From: Silurus meridionalis
Taxonomy: Eukaryota; Chordata; Actinopteri; Siluriformes; Siluridae
Assembly (NCBI RefSeq): GCF_014805685.1
Contig: NC_060884.1
Coordinates: forward strand, 13,368,856 to 13,432,855
Length of the DNA stretch: 64,000 nt
Reading direction: 5' to 3'
In this document: positions 36,133 through 46,436 of the stretch, one piece after another
How positions within the stretch are numbered: the first letter of the stretch is position 1
How the letters are laid out: the number at the start of each line of letters is the position of its first letter
Notes under the pieces: generated by a model
Told to the model about the DNA's origin: nothing
What the model saw: only the letters and a program-made list of their open reading frames with translations
The model's database searches: none
Made by a program: the position numbers and the translations under genes

Positions 36133-36925
36133 GCTTAGTGGTACCTTTCTGCTGGGGACGTGGTAGCTTAGTGGTACCTTTCTGCTGGGGAGGTGGTACT
36201 GTAGCTTAGTGGGTACCTTAGTGGTATGAAACCATGAAACCTGGCATGAAACCAGCCAAAGAGCCGCATGCGGCTCGCGAGCCGCGGGTTGGCCACCCCT
36301 GACTTAGTGGTACCTTTCTGCTGGGGAAGTGGTAGCTTAGTGGTACCTTTCTTCTGGGGAGGTGGTAGTTTAGTGGGGTTCCTTAGTAGTGCCTTTCTGC
36401 TGGGTAGGTGGTAGCTTAGTGGGGTACCTTAGTAGTGCCTTTCTGCTGGGGAGGTGGTAGTTTAGTGGGGTACCTTAGTGGTACCTTTCTGCTGGGGAGG
36501 TGGTAGCTATTTGGGGTACCTTAGTAGTACCTTTCTGCTGGGGAGGTGGTAGTTTAGTGGGGTACCTTAGTGGTACCTTTCTTCTGGGGAGGTGGTAGTT
36601 TGGTGGGGTCTCTTAGTAGTACCTTTCTGCTGGGGAGGTGGTAGTTTAGTGGGGTACCTTCGTGGTACCTTTCTCCTGGGGAGGTGGTTGTTTAGTATGG
36701 TACCTTAGTGGTACCTTTCTTCTGGGGAGGTGGTAGTTTGGTGGGGTCGCTTAGTAGTACCTTTCTGCTGGGGAGGTGGTAGTTTAGTGGGGTACCTTAG
36801 TAGTACCTTTCTGCTGGGGAGGTGGTAGTTTAGTGGGGTACCTTAGTAGTACCTTTCTGCTGGGGAGGTGGTAGCTTAGTGGGGTACCTTAGTGGTACCT
36901 TTCTGCTGGGGAAGTGGTAGCTTAG
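36133..36925. repeat. 46 nt minisatellite, about 16 units
   Basis: The consensus unit is close to GGTGGTAGTTTAGTGGGGTA, then CCTTAGTGGT, then ACCTTTCTGCTGGGGA (46 nt). Units vary between GTAGTTTAG and GTAGCTTAG, and between CTGCTGGGG and CTTCTGGGG. The array runs into a tRNA-type SINE head at its right end, and each unit contains an A-box-like TAGCTTAGTGG. Confidence 0.9.
36225..36301. mobile_element. Second hAT right-end fragment inside the minisatellite
   Basis: It reads GAAACCAGCCAAAGAGCCGC, then GAGCCGCGGGTTGGCCACCC and CTG. It matches the right terminus of the 34751-36132 element but keeps more CpG. It is followed by ACTTAGTGG, a minisatellite unit. No left end is nearby. Confidence 0.7.
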
Positions 36926-37085
36926 TGGTTTAGCATTGGAGCTGAATGTCATTAGATCAAATTCCAGTTGCACCAAGCTGTCACTTCTGAGACCCTGAGC
37001 AAGGAGCTTAACCCCATATCTGCTCTGTTTTTCGAGTGATTAACGCCTGACAAATCCTGTAAATGTAAACGTACCAAGACTTGGA
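36903..37085 (+). mobile_element. tRNA-derived SINE-like sequence
   Basis: TAGCTTAGTGG (36919-36929) fits an RNA polymerase III A box and GATCAAATTCC (36955-36965) a degraded B box. After these come CACCAAGCTGTCACTTCTGA and CCTGAGCAAGGAGCTTAACC, body sequence recalled from fish tRNA-SINEs. The end is a poly(A)-like run near 37093. Confidence 0.65.
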
Positions 37086-37447
37086 TTGGTGTTAAAAAAA
37101 AAAAAAATTGCTGTTTTGTTCATGACAGCCAGCAAATGTGTCTGATAGTTCTTATTATGAGCTTGTTAGACCTCAATTTGAAGGTTTGTTTGTAGATGCT
37201 TCTGTTCATTTCAAGCTTAAAATCTGTTGCTATTGCTTCTTTTTAGAAATAAATGCTGAAAGTGGTGTATTTGTAAAAATACATCCAGTAATCTTATATT
37301 GGTTTTATTAGAATCATATAATAGCAAATGCTTGATAAATCGAGATATCTAAATATTTTACTTGCTATGATGTCATGCTTCTGCAGACAGAATGATGCAT
37401 GTGAGGTAGGAAAAACACTTACAGCTCAGAGAATGTAAAAGCATGTG

Positions 37448-37449
<2 letters not shown>

Positions 37450-37501
<52 letters not shown>
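37450..37501. repeat. (CA)n microsatellite
   Basis: About 26 CA dimers. Confidence 0.95.
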
Positions 37502-37544
37502 AGCATCCCCTCTCCCCCAATCACACACATCGTGGTGCGTTAAA

Positions 37545-38160
37545 ATGAAAGAATCCACTAATTAAACTGATAAAAGTTGAGCCAACACGCTTCATGGCTA
37601 CGGTGTGCCGATTTCTGAATGTCAGTGCGGATCACGAGAAAGGAGTGGATGGCCTAACTTTGATGTTGCACTCGCTATTATCAGAAATAATTGAATTCCT
37701 CCTTCCATCTCTTCTTCCTCCCTCCAAACTCCAAGCATATTCAAAATTCAGATCCTACAGTCATTCAGCTGCACGCCTTCTCACTCAGCGCAGCAGTGCT
37801 CCTTCAAAGCCATGAGCTCTCAAGCGATGTCACAAGCTAGGTTGGTCTTCGAGCTAAGGGTTCATCGTGCAGGTTTTTTTTTTCCAGGCTTGGCTAAGCT
37901 TCAGAAAGCCTCTTCACGTCAGGTCAGCAGGCTAATTATCACGGATGAGACCCTAGGCAATTGAGAATGTCTGTGGAATTCTATCACGGCCTTTCAGACG
38001 GCTCCTATGACAATCGGTTAGCTCACAATGCACACTCAGTACAATATTTCCCAATTTTCCTCTGACGACAGTGATACCCAACTCACAGCCTGCATCCATC
38101 AAGCTCTCCGTCTCGATTGTGCCGTGTGTAATGTGTTTTTAATTGCTTACGGAAAAGTCT
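37545..38160. promoter_or_regulatory. Candidate conserved non-coding block
   Basis: This repeat-free, balanced-composition block (except a T run at 37875) has CACTAATTAAACTG, GGCTAATTATCACGG and TTTTAATTGC cores. Overlapping open frames have no recognisable product. Confidence 0.27.
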
Positions 38161-39184
38161 GTGCATGTTTTTTTCTCCTCTATCCAAGTCTATATGTCAC
38201 TCTCTATCAGTTATGGACAGACACACTGTTTAGAACCTCCTTTATTTTTTTTTTCTGTTTTTTATTATTATTATTTGAACCAGTGCTGCACATCTCTCAC
38301 ATTTCCTATCCGCCAGATGCTGAAAATGTCTGCGTCCATGTCACTGTGAGACAATGGGGTCTTCCTACAGAGCGCAATGTGCTCACGCAAGCATAAAGAC
38401 ATTGGAAGATGGACAGACCAGCTCATATGTTGCTGTTTAATGAGAGTCTGGTCTGTCTTTTCTTTATTTGTTGTTGTTGTTGTAAGCAGGCAAGATGCTG
38501 ATGTGCTCTGACTGCACCTTAAGTTAGCTTTAACTATAAACGGCAAAATTTCGAAGGTAAAAGTAATTCAACCTAATATTTTTTTTGGACCATCCCAATT
38601 CGGTCTAGGAAGACTCTCTGAACGACTACAAGACAGGAAGTGACACAGTGGTTCGTTGATAAGATTTTTTTTTGACTATATAGCTCATTTACTGTAGGTG
38701 TCTCAGGTGTTTTTCTCCGAGTCAATATCAGAATGTGTAAAAACCAATGGTAAAGAACAATGTAAAACCAGTTGGTGCATGCACGCCATTAAATTCTCCC
38801 ACGCAGACGGTTCTGCTGCGCTGAGCACAGTTATCTCATCCTGCACACGCAGTTCCAAACACGGTCCATATGGAAGATCTATTATAGTCTCATGACAGGT
38901 TTGAATTTATTGACCCATTGAATATGCTATCCTAAATACTTATAATCATACCTTAAAAGGGAAAATGCAATTGCATTTGTTTACGTGTTTCTGGCAATTT
39001 TACAATTTACCCTTGGATGCACCGGATTTGGCGTCCGTCATGGGAACACCCTGAATAATACCAGTCAAGCACAGCAACAATGCGCACACACATTCACACA
39101 AACAGACAATTTTAACCAACACAGACATTTTAAAGGTGCATGGAACTCCAAACAGAGCGTAAGCTACACTACATGGCTATATTT

Positions 39185-39555
39185 GCTATTATATTTGCTG
39201 TTATAATAACCTCCACTCTTGTGGAAAAATGTTTCACTAGATTTTGAAATTGTGCTTGTGGATATTTGTGCTTATTCAGCCACAAGGGTGTTAGTAAAGA
39301 CAGTTACTGATGTAGGGTGAGGAGCCCTGGGGTGCAGTCAGCGTTCCAATACATCCCAAAGGTGTTCAAGAGGGTTGAGATCAGACCTCTATAGCAGCCT
39401 CTACTCAAACTGCTAACTATAAAACTATATCTTTGTAGAACTGGCTTTACAGAGCTCTATATACTCTATATCTTCCACTTCAATGTATGTAAACCATCTT
39501 CGTGGAGCTGGCTTTGTACACAAGGGCATTGTCATGCTGGCTCACAAACATTTAT
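39185..39555 (-). mobile_element. Tc1/mariner-like remnant
   Basis: It reads CCTCCACTCTTGTGG, then CATCCCAAAGGTGTTCAAGA and GGGCATTGTCATGCTGGC. This is a - strand copy of the 17290-17795 family. Confidence 0.72.
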
Positions 39556-39684
39556 CAAAATTAAGTTTAGTTGAAATCAGCTAGCTTTACTATATGAAAT
39601 AGGGAAACTTGTGTAAACCCTGTGTAAACCCACAGCTGCTAAGATTAAACAAATGCATCAGTGTTTGTGCACAAATTGAATATA

Positions 39685-40325
39685 CAGTGGAACCCCGTTG
39701 TACGAGCATAATTCGTTCTTGAAAATTGCTCGTGTGTCCATTTGCTCGTATTTTCGAACTGATTTTTCCCATAGGAATGAATGTAAAAGTGATTTCATCC
39801 GTTCCGAGATCTCATCCGATTGATTATTTCTGCACTTAAAAAGTATTTGTAGCCTATTTTTAAAAACAAATACACCGCAAATTACCATAATATAAACATA
39901 ATTTAACACTTACTCATGTGATAGTGGTTGATTGCGAGTGTGAGACGCACAAAACGCTTATCCTCCTTAAATGCACCCTCAGATCACTGGAAAATAGAGA
40001 ACAATCATTAGGTCACATTAACTTTAGGAGAGGCAATCCCCTGCCTATCTGCTCCCGGACCCGCCCTCCATTCACAAACCGCCGCTTGGCCACGCCCCCG
40101 CTGCCACAGTTACGTTTTTGCTGCACTGAACAACGAGAGCGACTGAGTGATACGTCATCAACTAAGCGACTGATGCGACCCTCCGCCGAAAACGGGGAAC
40201 CGGCAGCGTGGGTTTGCTCGTGCCTTCGAAATTTGCTCGTGAAACAGGGTAAAATTTTGCGAACGAGGTTGCTCGTATCTCCGTTTGCTCGTACTATAGG
40301 TTGCTCGTACAACGGGGTTCCACTG
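39685..40325. mobile_element. TA-flanked MITE with long perfect TIRs
   Basis: The left end CAGTGGAACCCCGTTGTACG and the right end CGTACAACGGGGTTCCACTG are exact inverted repeats that extend to about 24 nt. TA lies on both sides (39683-39684 and 40326-40327). Subterminal GCTCGT words repeat several times at the right end. It is 641 nt. Frames inside are artefacts, with no transposase motif. This fits a Tc1/mariner-type non-autonomous element. Confidence 0.85.
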
Positions 40326-40794
40326 TATATTGAATTAAGTGAAGTAAGAAGCAGGAACACTGACCCACAGACAAACAGGGGTCTTGAGTTTGATATTGAA
40401 CACATTTTACCTTGCTCAATATAGACTAATATTGAAAACATTTGCCAACTTACTTATCTATGTAAGGTAATAACTTTGCATGAATGTAGTGTACATATTT
40501 GTCAGTTGTCAGATGACACTACCCCAATATTTTCAGGAGGTTGTTGAGATGAACACATAGTAAAAAAATAAAAATGCACCAACAGCACCATGTAAAAGCG
40601 GTGTTTCACATCAATAATATCGTGTCCTTGTTCTATGACCTCTGCTGTATAGCCCAGTGTTAGAGTCTGAGGCAACAGCTTTGTTGGTTTAGAATGTATT
40701 ACATTTAAGGCCTGAAGGTAACAAGTATAGAAGTCTGTTAAATGGGTTTGCTGTGTCTGAAAACCAATTTTTAGTTTCATTTCTGTGTTAACAG

Positions 40795-40845
40795 GTACAT
40801 TCAGGGTGCCTCTTCTCCTAAAGATATGGTCATCATTGTGGATGT
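40795..40845 (+). CDS. cacna2d2: cacna2d2 exon D (VWA start, first half of MIDAS)
   Basis: This 51 nt exon reads W-YIQGASSPKDMVIIVDV, with the last Val codon split as GT|G across the next intron. The acceptor is gttaacag at 40787-40794 and the donor gtaagt starts at 40846. It opens the VWA domain: the beta strand MVIIVDV carries the first aspartate of the MIDAS metal site (D-x-S-x-S), and the two serines come from exon E. A (CA)33 array starts 16 nt after the donor, which is unusual and discussed in the findings. The upstream region is AT-rich with only a modest pyrimidine tract. Confidence 0.95.
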
Positions 40846-40859
40846 GTAAGTATTCCCAA

Positions 40860-40861
<2 letters not shown>

Positions 40862-40927
<66 letters not shown>
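40862..40927. repeat. (CA)33 microsatellite at donor D
   Basis: A pure 66 nt CA array starts 16 nt downstream of the donor GT. Confidence 0.97.
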
Positions 40928-40928
<1 letters not shown>

Positions 40929-40957
40929 TGTCCTTCTCATATTTATTTACTAAAACA

Positions 40958-40958
<1 letters not shown>

Positions 40959-40999
<41 letters not shown>
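40959..40999. repeat. (AC)n microsatellite
   Basis: A second AC array of 41 nt, 31 nt after the first. Confidence 0.95.
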
Positions 41000-41000
<1 letters not shown>

Positions 41001-41392
41001 ACATGACTACAACGGTTGTGGTGCTCTAGTGCCACCTGTTGGTTGAAATATTCACACATAAAGCATTTCTGATGTTTATCAGCATTATTTTCATATCGCA
41101 GTATTATTTTGTTTCTTGAAAAGTGTTTTAGACGATACTGCCAAAGACAGATGTTATTAACTTAATATATTGCAGTTATAGAATAGAAGAGCAATATAGA
41201 TTAAGAGGAATGAGTGTAGTATCTTTAGCAACAAGCGGAAGTAATGAAGTTTAATTATGAGAAAATCTTGCTGAATGTAATATACAGTTGCACTAAACAT
41301 TCGGAACCATTTATGAAGTGCCCTTCAGTTTTTCCACTATTATGTACTATATACATGTATACATATATGTAACATAAACTATACAGGATTGG

Positions 41393-41471
<79 letters not shown>
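41393..41471. repeat. (TA)n microsatellite
   Basis: About 39 TA dimers. Confidence 0.96.
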
Positions 41472-41473
<2 letters not shown>

Positions 41474-41489
41474 TGCTAGTTTAAGTGTT

Positions 41490-42060
41490 TTAGAAAGAGG
41501 TAGGTCTTTACCTGTTATTCGAAGATAAACGTAAACGTGCCAATCATGTGGCAGCGGCACAATGCTACAGTTAATCATCATCAAAATCGGAGAAAATAGG
41601 ATTCCAATAACCTTGATTCAGCACGGTTTGTTGTAGCCCATCCACCTGGATGTATGATGAGTTGTGGGTCCTGAGATGCTTTTTTGCTCACCGCTGGTTT
41701 TTTGAGTGGTTCTTTGAGTTCTGGGCAACTCGTACCACTCTTACAGTTCTCTCCTGCCCTTTCTCATCAACACGTAGTTTGTGCCTACTCACAAAATGAT
41801 TTTTGTTTTTCACACCATTCTGTGTGGGAATCCAAGGAAAATTAGCAGTTTCTGAAATACACTGAAAAATCTTCTGAATAAAGATACAAAAAGCAAATTT
41901 TTTTTCATTTCTGATATTTGATAAGAACATGAACTAATGCGCCTCATCTGTATCTGCCTAATTGTATACATTATGCTGGTGCCACAGAATTGGCTGATTG
42001 GAGGATTGCATAAATAACAGGTGTTCACGTGTTTCTTATAAAGTGTTTTGATTGTCAATG
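41490..42060. mobile_element. Interspersed repeat, class uncertain
   Basis: It reads CCAATCATGTGGCAGCGGCA near its left and CAGAATTGGCTGATTGGAGG, then GTGTTTCTTATAAAGTG, near its right. The whole block resembles a common fish repeat I know by sequence but cannot class with confidence. Confidence 0.5.
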
Positions 42061-43087
42061 CTGTTTCTCAGTAGCATAAACTGCTTTTTTTTATTATCCT
42101 CAAGAGACAATCATGCAAAAATGAATCTTCTATAAATTCTTTAAAAGAAGTAAGATCGGTAAGCTGCAGACTATATTAAACGTTTAATTAATTTCTGGAT
42201 GAAATAAGGTCCAGGCATGTTTTTTGTACACCTGCTTAAATAAAAAATTATTGTCGGTGACCTGAGCAAAGCAAAGCTGCTGCTTCCTATTCCTCTGGGA
42301 ATGTCTTTGGTTTGCCCGTGGCTTTACAGAGATTAGGTGGAAAAAAATTAAACAATCCCTCTATCCTTTAGCAAGTGTGCTCTTTCAAATGTACAAAGTT
42401 CTCTTTGCTCAACAAGAACATGACTGAAATACAAATACTGTTGTCTAGGACTGATGTAGAGTTAAAAAAAAGAAATGGAGTGATTTAAATAAAAAAATAG
42501 AAGGGGTACCCAATCACAAGCCTTTATATTCTTGAAATGAAGATGACATGACTGATTAGATTAGAGATATACAAAAGGAACAAATGTCACTTAAATCAAT
42601 CTCTATATATTAATTTTTGTGCAGGCTAGTACAGTACAGTCTGCAAAAACCATTCTTATGTCCGTGTTTTCTACAAATCTGGCAACTAAAATCCAAACGC
42701 ATATATGCCTTTTCTGCTTAGTTTTTTTCAACCAAGGACTTGTAAATCTCTGCTGAATCTTTGTTATTTGAGCTGTAGACATCTCCTCCATTTGCTTTTG
42801 TGACAATGACACATGCTCGGAAGCAGCCTTTGACGGACATGGCCGAAAAAACAGCGGCGCAAGATGCTTAGCAACAGGTGCTGCTTAGCAACAGCTTTTT
42901 GGTCCATATGTTTTCTCCTGCTGCGATTACAAGGCAAATGGTTTTTGCGAGAAAATGAAAAATATGTGTTCCAATGGCTTGTTTATGGCACACTGCCTAA
43001 TGTACTTCTAATTGAAATTGTGTGATTGCTGTATACAGGGTTTTTTGGTATACAAATTGTATTTGTATGTAGTGTGCCTTGTCAAAG

Positions 43088-43090
<3 letters not shown>

Positions 43091-43144
<54 letters not shown>

Positions 43145-43149
43145 TGTGT
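43091..43149 (+). promoter_or_regulatory. (TG)n acceptor tract of exon E
   Basis: Twenty-five TG dimers, one extra G, then GTGTGTGT run straight into the acceptor AG at 43150-43151. It occupies the place of the polypyrimidine tract. It is complementary to the CA arrays at 40862-40999. Confidence 0.9.
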
Positions 43150-43151
43150 AG

Positions 43152-43251
43152 GAGCGGCAGCGTTAGCGGACTCACTTTAAAGCTGATGAAGACCTCTGTG
43201 ATTGAGATGCTGGACACACTGTCTGACGATGATTATGTAAATGTAGCACAG
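43152..43251 (+). CDS. cacna2d2: cacna2d2 exon E (MIDAS serines)
   Basis: This 100 nt exon completes Val and encodes [20 protein letters not shown] followed by [13 protein letters not shown], ending in phase 0. It supplies the two serines of the D-V-S-G-S MIDAS motif and the first helix of the VWA fold. The acceptor is gtgtgtgtag at 43142-43151, and the bases before it are about 29 GT dimers with one interruption. There is no normal polypyrimidine tract. The donor gtaagg starts at 43252. The last residue, Gln, stands where I recall Ser in the mammalian protein (VNVAS), a small difference at the exon edge. Confidence 0.94.
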
Positions 43252-43559
43252 GTAAGGGAACACAAACGTACACAAAAACACACACACACCCATATATAGA
43301 TAGTTCACTCATTACACATGTCAGTGCTAACTGCTGAATGAATGCTTAGTTTAAAAAATGCTTAGACTTTTTAGTGATTTTTATCATTTAAAATGCGTGC
43401 AAAACAGTAGTATTGACAGTGTATTGACCTTTTATAGAGTGTGTGCTCACCTCTAAGAAGCCAACATTTAAAGATGGCTAGAAAAAGTGTAATTCTTAAA
43501 TTGTAAATCTTTGATTGAGTTAATTTTATACATAATTTTGCAGCTGCATCTTTGTTTTA

Positions 43560-43990
43560 AAGTCAGCCAGATGTAGATTTACGTCCATATTAAGCACTGG
43601 AAAAGCAAACTTTCTTGAAATGACATGGGGAACCCATCGTTTTCTGGCTGACACCGGATTATTAATCATTAGTCTTCCACAACTATACAGCATGAACGTG
43701 TTGGAAACATGATCAATATGAGCATATTGTATATAAAAGTCTTTTGATAGGCAGATGACACTTATGATTATGGCAGCAGTTCTTAGATATAAATCCATAG
43801 AATCAACAACAGAAAAAAACAGAATCAATATATATTCTATAATAGAATCGAAAACAGCATGTAAACAGCATGTAAACAGTTTGTAATAATGAAGTAATAT
43901 AATATGGGTGGTGCTGAAGACATGGATGTGTGAAGTAAGTACGAGTGTGTGTTGAGTCCAGGTTGTACATGTACAGATCAGTAACACAGT
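43560..43990 (-). mobile_element. Probable retroposon fragment related to 53045-53730
   Basis: GGGAACCCATCGTTTTCTGG, then GACACCGGATTATTAATC, resembles the CCCATCATCATCTGGGTGGC block at 53700. The rest is not recognised. Confidence 0.35.
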
Positions 43991-44036
43991 TGAGTGTGGG
44001 TGTGGTTTTTTTTTTATTACATTTGCTAAAGATATG

Positions 44037-44335
44037 ATCTACATAACTTTTTATTTCAGCATACTTTAACAAATGTCTTCATCCTTTCCATCCTTCATTC
44101 AATCACTCCCTCGATATGTGGAATTGTCAGGATTTTCTTCTTTTAAGAGAAATTCTTGAAGCTCGACATAAAATGCTAAAGAACCCATTGTGCTAGTGTT
44201 AGCCGCTAGCCACTTCCTGGAGTCTTTAGTCGTTTCATGCATGCGCAAAACAAATCAAACAAATACGGTATGGAGTAAGTAGCCACAGTGACACTGCACT
44301 AACTGTAGTTTCTCTTTTATACCTCTGGAACTGTT
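44037..44335. repeat. Unnamed interspersed repeat, copy 1
   Basis: It matches the segment at 60415-60660 in inverted orientation over about 250 nt, for example AAATGCTAAAGAACCCATTG here against AAATGCTAAAGAATCCATAG in the same sense there, with flanking blocks reversed. I do not recognise the family and see no clean TIR. Confidence 0.6.
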
Positions 44336-44418
44336 GTGTATGTTTTTAAGTTTAATAATTATAATAAATGCAATTAGAGTGTGAGGCAGAGACTAAACAA
44401 TGTAAACATTGTATAAAG

Positions 44419-44455
44419 AATAAGTGTACACAATGTATATACACTTATATACACC

Positions 44456-44518
<63 letters not shown>

Positions 44519-44536
44519 CATTGTATACACTTATTG
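44419..44536. repeat. (TG)n inside a 21 nt inverted repeat
   Basis: AATAAGTGTACACAATGTAT at the left and its inverted near-copy (ATACATTGTATACACTTATT) at the right flank about 27 TG dimers (44461-44514). Confidence 0.8.
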
Positions 44537-45011
44537 TTTAAATTACATTAACCAAGTTTGGAGATCCAGTGCAAACCAATGGACCCCCACACACATATGC
44601 CACACAGGGGCTAAGCTCTGCCTCTGAATGAGTGTATGTGTTTCCTAATCACAGCTTTGACTGCGCAATATAAGCAACGCCATCTAAATGCCACCACAGT
44701 GCATTTCACTGCCCTTATCAAAGAAACCCAGGCTTGAGCCAAATCATAAAAGAGTGTGCGTGCAGTATGTCTTATTTTCTTTATATTCATAGTCTTACAT
44801 ACAAAGAAATATCAACACTGTGGAACTTAAATATACGAATAGCTTTCCCCATAATCCAGAAATGTCAGTCCATTTCCAGCTTGACCTTCAAATGAGAAAT
44901 GACTATTACAATTCCTTCAGAAAATTGAGGTAAAGTGTACAACTAATCATAAGCATGCACAAGTAGGTCTTCTGTAGAACCTAGGGTTTACTGTCAAAAG
45001 GTGCACACATG

Positions 45012-45017
<6 letters not shown>

Positions 45018-45049
<32 letters not shown>
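45018..45049. repeat. (CA)n microsatellite
   Basis: About 16 CA dimers. Confidence 0.94.
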
Positions 45050-45053
<4 letters not shown>

Positions 45054-45408
45054 CGCAGTACGCTGATGGAGTTTAAGCAATGTTTCGCCTGATGTAGCAG
45101 GAGTTAATGTGCAGGTGAGTCAAAGAGAACTGACTGTGCTGGAGCTACACATGAGCGTGCACACACACAGATACATGCACAGAGATTTACTTTATTCTGT
45201 GCTGAAACTACTAACTTCATTAAGCTAGGAGCTAAAAAACGAGAGAATAAAATAACAGATTAAGACGCTTAGATCTAATGTCTCAGCCGAATATGTCTTT
45301 TCACATGTCTAAATATTTGAAGTGTTTTTTTTTTTTAAATATATTTTTAATTGCCTTTTTCATAGAGCTCTAATAAGAACTTGATTTTTTTTCCTCTCCC
45401 TGTCATAG

Positions 45409-45570
45409 TTTAATGAAAAGGCAGACGCTGTTGTCCCGTGCTTTAAGACGCTGGTCCAAGCTAACGTGCGAAACAAAAAGATCTTCAAAGAGAAGGTGAT
45501 GAACATGCACGCGAAGGGGACGACCGACTACAAATCCGGCTTTCAGTTTGCCTTTGAGCAGCTGCTAAAT
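45409..45570 (+). CDS. cacna2d2: cacna2d2 exon F (VWA core)
   Basis: The exon encodes 54 codons: [20 protein letters not shown], then [20 protein letters not shown] and [14 protein letters not shown]. The acceptor is tcatag at 45403-45408 and the donor gtaaga starts at 45571; both ends are phase 0. In the VWA fold this is the middle of the domain. The Thr in the KGTTDY loop is the expected third MIDAS ligand region. The block [10 protein letters not shown] is nearly invariant across alpha-2/delta-1 and -2, while the helix after FKE varies between paralogues. Confidence 0.95.
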
Positions 45571-46375
45571 GTAAGACTGCATGCTTTCCTACACAAACAC
45601 ACACATCTTTAGCTTTAATGTTCAAAAAACAATTCACAAGACTTCCAAATGGTGCAACAGAAAGGTGTTTGACCAGTTGTATGGAAATCAGCCAGCCATG
45701 GCCAGGCATCAAGAGAGCACAATTGGCACATATGCTATCTCCCAGCAATCCCAAATCAAGCTAGCCAATCACTGGCATCTCTGAGCTCATGAATGCAGAA
45801 GAGGATGGATAGTGTTTTCCTCCTAATGTGTCACAACATTCTTAAAAGGCGTAGAGATCGGCTTTATATGTCTCAGAGGAAGGGTATGTCCTGCTCTCTC
45901 ATGTTTCCAGTTGTCATGTAATAAAGTAAAACTAGTTGGCGGGAATTGGTGAGAGAATTGGGGAAGAGTTTTCAAAAATATATATTATTATTTAGGGCTT
46001 GAATATGTGTGAAATTGGACAGAATAATACAAGTAAAAATAAAAAAAGAATGGTTTGTACTAATTTATAGACTATTTATACATCTTAAAACCATAAAATA
46101 GTCAGATGGAACCTTCTGTGGTCCCAATTTATTTCATATTTGAGTAGTGTAACCCTCTCATGCTAGAGGGTAAGGCTTTCTTTATATACTGTGTGGGTTT
46201 TCGAGTATGTGTGTGCATGTGTGACAGAGAGCACGAGAGAGAAAGAGAACATTAGTTTTTGTTATTATATGTGTATTATATTGTGTCCAAAAATCCTTGT
46301 TTTTGTGTATGTGTATGCGCTTATGCGTAGCGGCATATGCGTCTGAGCTTTCATCATTGGTGCATGTCCACAAAT

Positions 46376-46378
<3 letters not shown>

Positions 46379-46433
<55 letters not shown>
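46379..46433. repeat. (TG)n microsatellite
   Basis: About 27 TG dimers. Confidence 0.95.

Positions 46434-46436
<3 letters not shown>

Larger units (their letters stand above)
40846..43151 (+). other. Intron D-E with AC and GT arrays at its ends
   Basis: This is a 2306 nt intron. After the donor gtaagt come 10 nt and then (CA)33; at the other end (TG)25 plus a second short TG run reach the acceptor. Inside are a second (AC)n (40959-40999), a TA array (41393-41471) and an interspersed repeat (41490-42060). The rest (42070-43080) is AT-rich with nothing named. Confidence 0.92.
43252..45408 (+). other. Intron E-F (2.2 kb)
   Basis: It contains an L2-like or related fragment (43560-43990), an unnamed repeat copy (44037-44335), a TG array within an inverted repeat (44419-44536) and a CA array (45018-45049). 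Other parts are AT-rich with no recognised content. Confidence 0.85.

Noticed and set aside
36133..36925. CRISPR-like regular array
   Set aside because: Units are 46 nt without unique spacers, in a vertebrate intron, and derive from a SINE-like head; it is a minisatellite.
39918..40441. Overlapping 168- and 142-codon frames on both strands
   Set aside because: They are internal to a TA-flanked MITE, run past its end, and show no transposase motif.
40785..41006. Open frame of His-Thr repeats and similar frames over other CA/TG/TA/CT arrays (e.g. 18601, 46182, 59052, 61517)
   Set aside because: These are translations of dinucleotide repeats; only the exon D part of the frame has family similarity.
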